Source: Liolophura sinensis
Taxonomy: Eukaryota; Mollusca; Polyplacophora; Chitonida; Chitonidae
Direction: 5' to 3'
DNA length: 64,000 nt
NCBI RefSeq assembly: GCF_032854445.1
Contig: NC_088295.1
Span: 33,531,385-33,595,384 of the forward strand
Part shown: piece by piece, positions 57,680-64,000 of the stretch
Layout of the letters: the number at the start of each line of letters is the position of its first letter
How positions within the stretch are numbered: position 1 is the stretch's first letter
Translations under genes and position numbers: made by a program
Notes under the pieces: model-generated
Told to the model about the DNA's origin: nothing
What the model saw: only the letters and a program-made list of their open reading frames with translations
The model's database searches: none

Positions 57680-60396
57680 CTGGAAATATACATGTAATAT
57701 ACAGTTGAGTATAGTGTCATGATATGTTTTATTTATTTATTTATCTGACTGCGTTTTTATGCCGTACTCATGATTAGTTCACTTATACAACGTTGACAGT
57801 GTCATGGTGTGACTGGGATATCTTTTCCTCCACATCATTTACAAATGCATTACTATTTTAACGTATAACATGCTTACAGCGTGATTCTGTCATTCTGCCT
57901 ACCTTCAAAAGACGCTCACATACAGGTACTTGTACTATTTTGTCTTTGTGTATTTCAAAAATAGCATTTTGTTTGCTGCTGGATGGAATCGATAAGACAA
58001 GTAATAAAGTCACAATGATGATGTCCATTAATACATAAGAACCGTATATAGACGACCAGCTTGCAGTTAGTGTTTCATTTGGGCCAACCATATTCCGCCA
58101 ATTTTTGACAACACGCTGAGACAATGTTTGCTCCTATAACACTGGAATTGAATCGCCTGTTTTTCCTTTGTGATATACGTTAATAATGTAGTGTAATCAT
58201 ATTTTCTACACGCTTTTGTTCCTTTAAGATAGCTGTGTGACGATAAATCTTAATTAAGATCTTATTAAAATATACTATAACGAGTTAGAGTCTTGCAAAA
58301 TTAATTTCATTAACAGCTGTGAGCATTCAGCAAAGTAAAGTAGCGATTGTAAAGGAATATTCTGTACACATGCATCTATTCCTTTCGCGCTTCTCATTTT
58401 TATATAGCTACAAGTAATGAGCCTTTAAATGGCTCTCTGTCTCTGTCATTATCAAGCACATGTAACCAACATCCATGCGGAGTAAGTGAACTAAGTGTAG
58501 CATGTTTCAGAGAATCTATTCAGTTCAGACCAGACAACGGGTGGCTCTGCAAGCTCTGGTCTACAGCGTCGGACTTAAGTGTGGGGCACAGTCGCCATCA
58601 CACTTTGAGCACTTGACAAACAGTCTCACCTACGCTCGTCTCGCTCCCTTCCCAAGGCCATAATCCCACTAAATCTCCACAAATATCACACTAAGAGGTT
58701 CCTCGATATGAACGCAAGCTAGTTCATCAAACAATGCAACGCTGCAACATCTGATCAGTTTGGATATGGAAGGAGTGAAAGCAGTGGAGTAGGCCAGCTC
58801 TTCCATGGTATTGCTGGTAAAGCTGTCCCAAGAAGACCCACCGCTACGTTACGTGTGTGTAACAGCACTACACCATTTAGAATGTGTTACGCACCATCGA
58901 CAATGTGTATTGGAGTATCAAAAAAAAGGTCAATGACAAAAAAACAGGTATGACCAATAATCTCACCAAAAGCACCCCACTAAACCTATGAAAGTAGACT
59001 GGAGGCCAAGGCATCAATTTTGTAGATGTTCAAACATTTTGCTAAAAAATTTGCAAAAAAGTCTCAAAAATAAAGGGAACGTATATATCTGAGTGGATCT
59101 GTTTTACTTGTTGCTTTCTGTCGTTTTAAATGCAGGCTAACCGGCTGTCAAAACAACACGTCATCAGTGCCTGATTTGCATTCCTACCATTATGGTTAGA
59201 AAGGGTATGTATGTCAGAAACTGTTTTGCTGCTACTAAGCTCTTTGGAGATCTGGAGAGTGTGGGACGGAGTTGTGCGTAAATCCAGTATGTCAAAGGCA
59301 GTGCTCGTTAAATAGATTTGTGACGTTAAAATTGCCCAATCTGCACACTGCACCTCCTTGGATCCGCAGGAATACATCTGACGGGTAGGGCGTCGATTGG
59401 ATGAACAGGTTTGGAGACCATCAAAGTTCAGGCATGCACATACATATACACATACACATACAGGCATACTAGTATACAGTTTACCTTTATATTGAGGTTA
59501 TTGGCTTTAAAAATGTAATTTTTATGCCTTGATTGCCTCGGTGTATTTGCCGCTGGTGACAAGAAATGGAATACTAAAAGACGATTTCTTGAGTATGGTG
59601 TAAAACTCCAATCAAATCAAATATATATAAACCAAGTTTGTACCGAGTTTGATAAGACATTACACTGAAAGGTAACATTTTAAATTCCCGTTAGAGAACA
59701 GCTAAAAGTTAGCTTTGGTTAGAATTCCAGAAATGTCACATCGACAGTTACAAATTGGAAGGTGTGGAACAACCCCTACAGACAGGCATCAACTTCCTTG
59801 TTGAGTTCAGTCACGGTTCTTATAGAAATTACCACCACAGACAGATTTGCTCCTTTGCATTGTTTTAATGTGATTGTATGTCAAATGTGATGACACAGCA
59901 TATTGCGTAATTCTAGGCTAGTAAAGTCAAATAAATTGCAGATAACATCACTGCATTATTTTTTACCTACTCCTGCTTAAGCCATGGTGCTAGGGGTCGT
60001 GTAAGTTTATGCATTTACATGAACAGTTAGAATAAAACTTTCGTCGCTCCTCTGGTCTTACTCTCAATGCTGCACGTCTTTAATTATATTCCATAACGTA
60101 AATGTGTGTAAAGGTTGGCTAACCCACAGGAGTGACGTCACATCACAAATGATAAATACGGCTTACCCAAGTTGTTTTGCAAGGAACTGATTACTCATCA
60201 TGTATTTCGGAATTTAATCTCAGCAAAACTCACCAGCAAAAAGAGAAAAAATAAGACAAACTCTTGTTTACCAGTGACAAGTGGTGTTTCTTCAGGCAGT
60301 CTTCTGATGAGGGTAACGTTCCAGTCCAGGCGGGATATACAGGGTGTGACTTCTAGCGATAAAGGTACACGTTCTCGACGCAGAATGTAAAAGTAC
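56364..60396 (-). CDS. NDNF: NDNF (neuron-derived neurotrophic factor), 3' part of gene
   Basis: Two exons on the minus strand join in frame (both splice ends phase 1): 60396-60272 and 57679-56364 (stop TAA), together about 479 residues. The first gives RVPLSLEVTPCISRLDWNV, the family's VTPC...LDW region. The second holds the FN3-type domains: VPVQYCVAINRQKNYKTQC, YKCIGNKTAYSYKGLRQGQ, YYIDVFVMDTTSK, FSILATTRPSKFLYPKLPEN, KYCIYKREVNDSY, KKSEKVKCAYF and PGTDYILDIYVSK. NDNF is a secreted glycoprotein of the extracellular space, known in vertebrates as a neurotrophic and migration factor. The signal peptide and about the first 60 residues (vertebrate comparison) are not found and should lie upstream, above 60396 or outside the window. 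The gene carries SINE fragments in its intron. Confidence 0.93.
57726..57810 (-). repeat. SINE family 1 fragment in NDNF intron
   Basis: 'tttatttatttatttatctg', 'tatgccgtactcatgatta' and 'ttcacttatacaacg' match the SINE 3' end; the rest is lost. It begins about 47 bp from the NDNF acceptor. Confidence 0.75.
57903..58028 (-). CDS. Possible signal-peptide exon of unknown gene
   Basis: ATG at 58028 opens MDIIIVTLLLVLSIPSSSKQ, a textbook-like signal peptide, and 42 codons later reaches AAG|gtaggc. It lies inside the NDNF intron on the same strand but ends in phase 0, so it cannot splice to the NDNF exon at 57679 (phase 1) in frame. It may be a chance frame, an alternative 5' exon that is non-productive, or a nested gene. 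Confidence 0.25.
58029..59584. other. NDNF intron, nothing recognised
   Basis: No exon with NDNF-like translation and no clear repeat. Confidence 0.5.
59585..59632 (+). repeat. SINE tail fragment, plus orientation
   Basis: 'ttgagtatggtgtaaaactc' and 'caatcaaatcaaat' match the 3' end of SINE family 1; the only fragment of that family in plus orientation here. Confidence 0.6.
59860..60090 (+). repeat. Copy D of the dispersed repeat
   Basis: The longest copy of the family: 'tgtgattgtatgtcaaatgt', 'gcgtaattctaggc', 'acatcactgcatta', 'acatgaacagttagaataaa' and 'ctggtcttactctcaatgct'. Lies in the NDNF intron. Confidence 0.65.
60272..60396 (-). CDS. NDNF: NDNF internal exon
   Basis: 125 bp between 'tttttaacag' and 'gtaaac' (minus strand). 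The exon starts in phase 2, so the preceding exon should end with two bases of a codon, consistent with the Lys/Arg-Tyr-Phe seen in relatives. It encodes YFYILRRERVPLSLEVTPC and LDWNVTLIRRLPEE. Confidence 0.9.
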
Positions 60397-62030
60397 CTGT
60401 TAAAAAAAACAACGAAGAAGAAAGCAATGTTCATTACCTTTAGGAAATGGTGTAGCCGGCAAAGACATTGTTCTCGACAAATTACGACATTGGACACATT
60501 CGTTGTTACCACGAAGGGAATGGAATAAATAGTGTGTCAAATGCACTATCTGGCTTTCTGGCAAAGAAGGTTGCGAAGCTTAATTCGTTGACGAGTATTC
60601 ATTTTTCGGGATCTCATGTGACAAAAGACTACAGCAGTCTGTTGGAAGACACTGAACCGAAAAAGTGTGGCTCCAGGAGTTTTATGAAGATGAGTGATTT
60701 CTCCATATAGCTGTAAATAATGACTTGTGTTTGATTGCAGGACAATATGCAATACAGGTTGTCGTGAACAGCAGAAATAATGTAAGGAATTCCGTGTCAT
60801 AAAACTTTGTAGAGCAAATGATATATTCTTGAGCTAATTTAGATAGCCCTACATTATGTGCCTAGGCGTTAGGGGGCGCGTGGCAGCTATGAACGTTCCA
60901 TTAACCCTATACCACTTCTCGTCAAGTTTACTGGAAGAGTACTTTATCTTCAGAACTATATAAAAAACAATCAGAGCATATACCGATGTCAGTTTGTATA
61001 AGGTTAATGCCTGTGTCAAGTGTAACTTTGGAACCTGTCTTTGAGATTAATTTCTTGAGACCCTTATACAACTACGAGCTTGTTTACCTAGGAGCCCTGT
61101 TTACCCAGATTCAACTAGCTGATACTTGCAGAAACTAGGGCCTTAAAACGAGCTCTCAATTACAGGGGGAACATATCCTCGCCAGGGACTGACCCAGAAT
61201 CCTCCAGAAGTCAGAAGCAGACCATGGCCGGAAAGCAAAAGCCGCTACTTTTGGAAGAGAGAACTACTGTGGGACCACGTGTTATCCTGGCGCTGGCTAG
61301 ACACTGGAATATGTGGAAGTCAAACATGCAAATCCTGTTGGCCAGCGGTGACTCATAACAGTAGGATCGAAGCCGGGCTGTCTTGCCTTCTGATTCTCCA
61401 TCGACTACCAATGATCCCCTGAATCGACCTCCTGCCGAGACCCTGGTACCGGTACCAGCACCGGCGAACACGTGCCGGTAATCTGATAAACAAAGGGCTA
61501 ACAGCAATAGCCTCTACATGCTTTCAAGGTTTTCGTACGGCATAACTGTTACAACTAATATTGTGTCAAAGTGTGTTGGCGTCAAGATGAGTGTTCGCAG
61601 CCCACCTCACAGCTCTGCGGGCGGCCAGGGGTATGGGAGGGGAAGCATCAGCTGTCTGCGCTTTACAAAGCCTCAGCTTCTGCAGCTATCACCCGACCGT
61701 GTTTAGAACCTGCTTTACAACTGACAGTCTGTGTCTACCACTTTATCCATTTGCGTCTGGAAACCAGAACCTGGTTGTCAAACAACACTTCCCTACACTC
61801 ACTTACCCCTAGCCCAAGGCGTAGCTTAACAATTCTAAACTACAGCAAGCACGCACTTTTGCACGTAAAGTACAAAAGAAGTTGCTTATACCATAACACT
61901 ATTATGAATAGCATTGCAGAAGGAATATCCAACGGTTAGCCTTATGTAACACCACGTACTTGGCTATTTGTACCTATCTTGTTCCAGACGTATGTCTTTT
62001 TGGAGCAGAGCATGGTTTCACGTGTGGTAT
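60397..62030. other. Upstream NDNF intron or 5' flank
   Basis: I searched the minus strand for an N-terminal NDNF exon and found none I trust. The frame at 60468-60710 (+) reads protein-like (HFSGSHVTKDYSSLLEDTEP) but has no recognised relative. 61200-61700 is more GC-rich than its surroundings. Confidence 0.4.
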
Positions 62031-62645
62031 ATTTTTTGACGGATGTACATGATTTAAGGGTGGAATATGGTTCCTGAGTGGTATGTGGTTGATGGAGGTA
62101 CATGGTTGACGAGTGGAATATGGTTCCTGGGTGGTATATGGTTGACGGAGGTCCACGGTTGACGGATGAAATATGGTTCCTGGGTGGAATATGGTTGACG
62201 AAGGTACATGGTGACGGATGGAATATGGTCCGTGGGTGGTATATGGCTGATGGAGGTACATGGTTTACGGGTGGTGTTTGGCTAATAGATGGTATATATT
62301 TAGTATATGTTTTATGGATGGTATATGGCTGACGGGTGGTACCTAATTCTAGGTACATGTATAAACCTGACGGTGGATATAATGTGGGGCATAATTGACG
62401 GGTGGCTTAATCCTGAAGGGAGGTATATGGTTAAAGGGTTGTATGTAGTTGATGGGTCTTAAAGAACAGGCGCGTCATACGTGGTTGAGAGGTGTTTTAC
62501 GATTGATTAGTGACAGTTGGCTAACGTGAGGTACATGGTTGAACGATGGTGCCTGGTTGACGATTGGTATATGGTGGTAGGATGGTAGATGTTTGTGTGG
62601 CGTTATACTGTTAATGAGTGGTATGCCGTTGAGGGTTGCCACAGC
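62031..62645 (+). repeat. Degenerate minisatellite of about 18 bp
   Basis: Units such as GTGGTATATGGTTGACGG, GTGGAATATGGTTCCTGG and AGGTACATGGTTGACGG alternate, giving a higher period of 3-4 units (GGTACATGG recurs about every 53-70 bp). Divergence increases toward the right end. Confidence 0.85.
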
Positions 62646-64000
62646 TTTGCAGGGCGATATTTTGCTGACGAAAATTTGGCTTACGTGTGATAATAAGTTG
62701 TAGCTTAGTTGAGTAGTTTAGTGTTTATACCCGCATAAATCAGAAATCTGCTTGTGGATTGGTTCCTGGCTTGGTCCCTGGGCAAGGTTTACTAAATGTG
62801 ATGCCGAGACAGCATTTTGAGTAATTCAAAACCAGCGACATCTAATTCATTTCACTTAACATCAATGCGCATTTTAGGTGTGACCCGACCCAGCAATGGC
62901 TGAGCGGTGGAAACGATTGACAGGTGGGGTGCAGTTGACAACTTGAAAACGGTTAAAATGTAGTTCATTGTCTAACGTTTGTTGTGAACTGTTCAACCAT
63001 ATTCCAAATTTGTATACATGTATATATTGTACTCACGAATCAAATAGAAACAAAGAGAGATCGTGGTAAATTCTATATACATTATATCCACGTACAAAGA
63101 AACATCTTCGTGGAGAGGAAAAAATGAAATAATGATTGAGGAAATATTGCTTCTCCTGAACAAAGTAAGCTTCCTAGTGCAAGTTGTATGCAAGTGATAT
63201 CAAGTGTTTTTAGCCCCCATAAGTACTGCAGAGAATGAATCACGGAAGAAGGTCTGATGTAACTATTTAATATACTTATCTATATCAGTTTTCCTTTTTA
63301 CCGAAGGCTCTTCTTATGAGCTTCATCTTGTAGCACCATTAGACACCCAGGAATGACTTCTTGAGCCAAGATCATTAGCAAACTAGCTAAAGCAACTGTG
63401 TTACAAAAACATGAGGGAACATACATCATTTTTGTTTTTTGTCAAACGAACGGAAGAGAGAAAAGAGCACATGAACTACTAAGCTTTGAGATTACACCAA
63501 GTTTCAATCTCCACTGGTCAAAAAACTACCACTGACCCAATAAGATAAACCATAATTGTGTTACGTCAACAGAGGTGTGTATGGATAATGTCCTTCACTG
63601 ACTCCGCCACATCCTTTATGTTTTTATGAGCACGAAAGCATCAACAACCATATATGAACTTCCAGTTCCTCTACACCTTGTAAAAAGCTGTTCAGACACT
63701 TAACGCTGAGACCTTTCTACCACAGGATCTCGGCCGCCGAACCCTTACAGTGGCTAAACCTCCAATGCTGTCTCTATAAGCAGTACTTGGGCACGATTGC
63801 ACCTGAGAAAGCTTCCCACTCTCCCTGAGTCAACGTTAATTAATACCCGTCGACCTAGAATCGTGAGAATGTGATATCGGGGGTATTGCACTGAGGCTGG
63901 TTTTCCACCCCCGGCAGACCTGTACTGCTAGCAGGTTGGTGGTGGAGTAAGCGCCTGTTCTATTGCGTGCCCATGTCACGGCTACATATACTGTCTATCA
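62646..64000. other. Intergenic, nothing recognised except repeat copy E
   Basis: 62795-62885 shares 'aaatgtgatgccgagacagc', 'attttgagtaattc' and 'cttaacatca' with the dispersed repeat family. The rest shows no gene. Confidence 0.45.

Noticed and set aside
60468-60710. 80-residue forward frame with protein-like composition
   Set aside because: No recognisable domain, no splice context and antisense to the NDNF gene region; could not be supported.
61435-61480. GC-rich palindromic words (GGTACCGGTACC, GCACCGGC) as a regulatory site
   Set aside because: Short palindromes in a GC-richer patch, with no adjacent gene start to link them to.
61211-61507. 98-residue minus-strand frame starting MLLALCLSDYRHV as the missing NDNF signal exon
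   Set aside because: The rest of the frame does not resemble the NDNF N-terminus, and no donor with the required phase 2 was evident.

Overview
The window looks like a piece of an animal nuclear genome, most likely from a lophotrochozoan and probably a mollusc. Genes are sparse and split into small exons with GT-AG splice sites. Most of the DNA is intron, intergenic sequence, tandem arrays and transposable elements. The organism call rests on tRNA-derived SINEs whose 3' ends resemble families known from molluscs, on frequent 'acatgtacatg' and 'gtaggcct' words, and on the animal genes present. It is an inference; no species can be named from the sequence alone.

Layout. 1-2320: a 67-bp satellite array with longer-range periodicity. 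2598-7528 (+): exons of a secreted or receptor-like gene with one SRCR domain (split over two exons) and three Ig domains; a decayed fourth Ig-like exon lies at 8710-8988, with a 751-bp solo LTR inserted exactly at its splice donor. 11103-12632: a complete Tc1-type DNA transposon with an uninterrupted transposase. 14509-18807: a decayed Ty3/gypsy-related element with domain order integrase, reverse transcriptase, RNase H, plus a second LTR copy in inverted orientation. 20860-29686 (+): a six-exon LAMTOR3 (MP1) gene. Its third exon has been tandemly amplified with its splice donor into 17 pseudo-exon units of exactly 86 bp in the following intron. 35.2-37.1 kb: two adjacent minisatellites (31 bp and 27 bp) that differ by a 4-bp indel. 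37994-38248: a foldback MITE. 46.4-49.0 kb: a 37-bp minisatellite. 56364-60396 (-): the 3' part of an NDNF (neuron-derived neurotrophic factor) gene. 62.0-62.6 kb: a degenerate minisatellite of about 18 bp.

The three recognisable host genes act in unrelated processes: lysosomal nutrient and MAPK signalling (LAMTOR3), a secreted neurotrophic or extracellular factor (NDNF), and an SRCR/Ig surface or secreted protein. Nothing suggests they work together. The most unusual feature is the LAMTOR3 pseudo-exon array, in which every unit keeps a candidate 3' splice site, the exon fragment and a good 5' splice site. Large parts of 38-56 kb hold nothing I can recognise.
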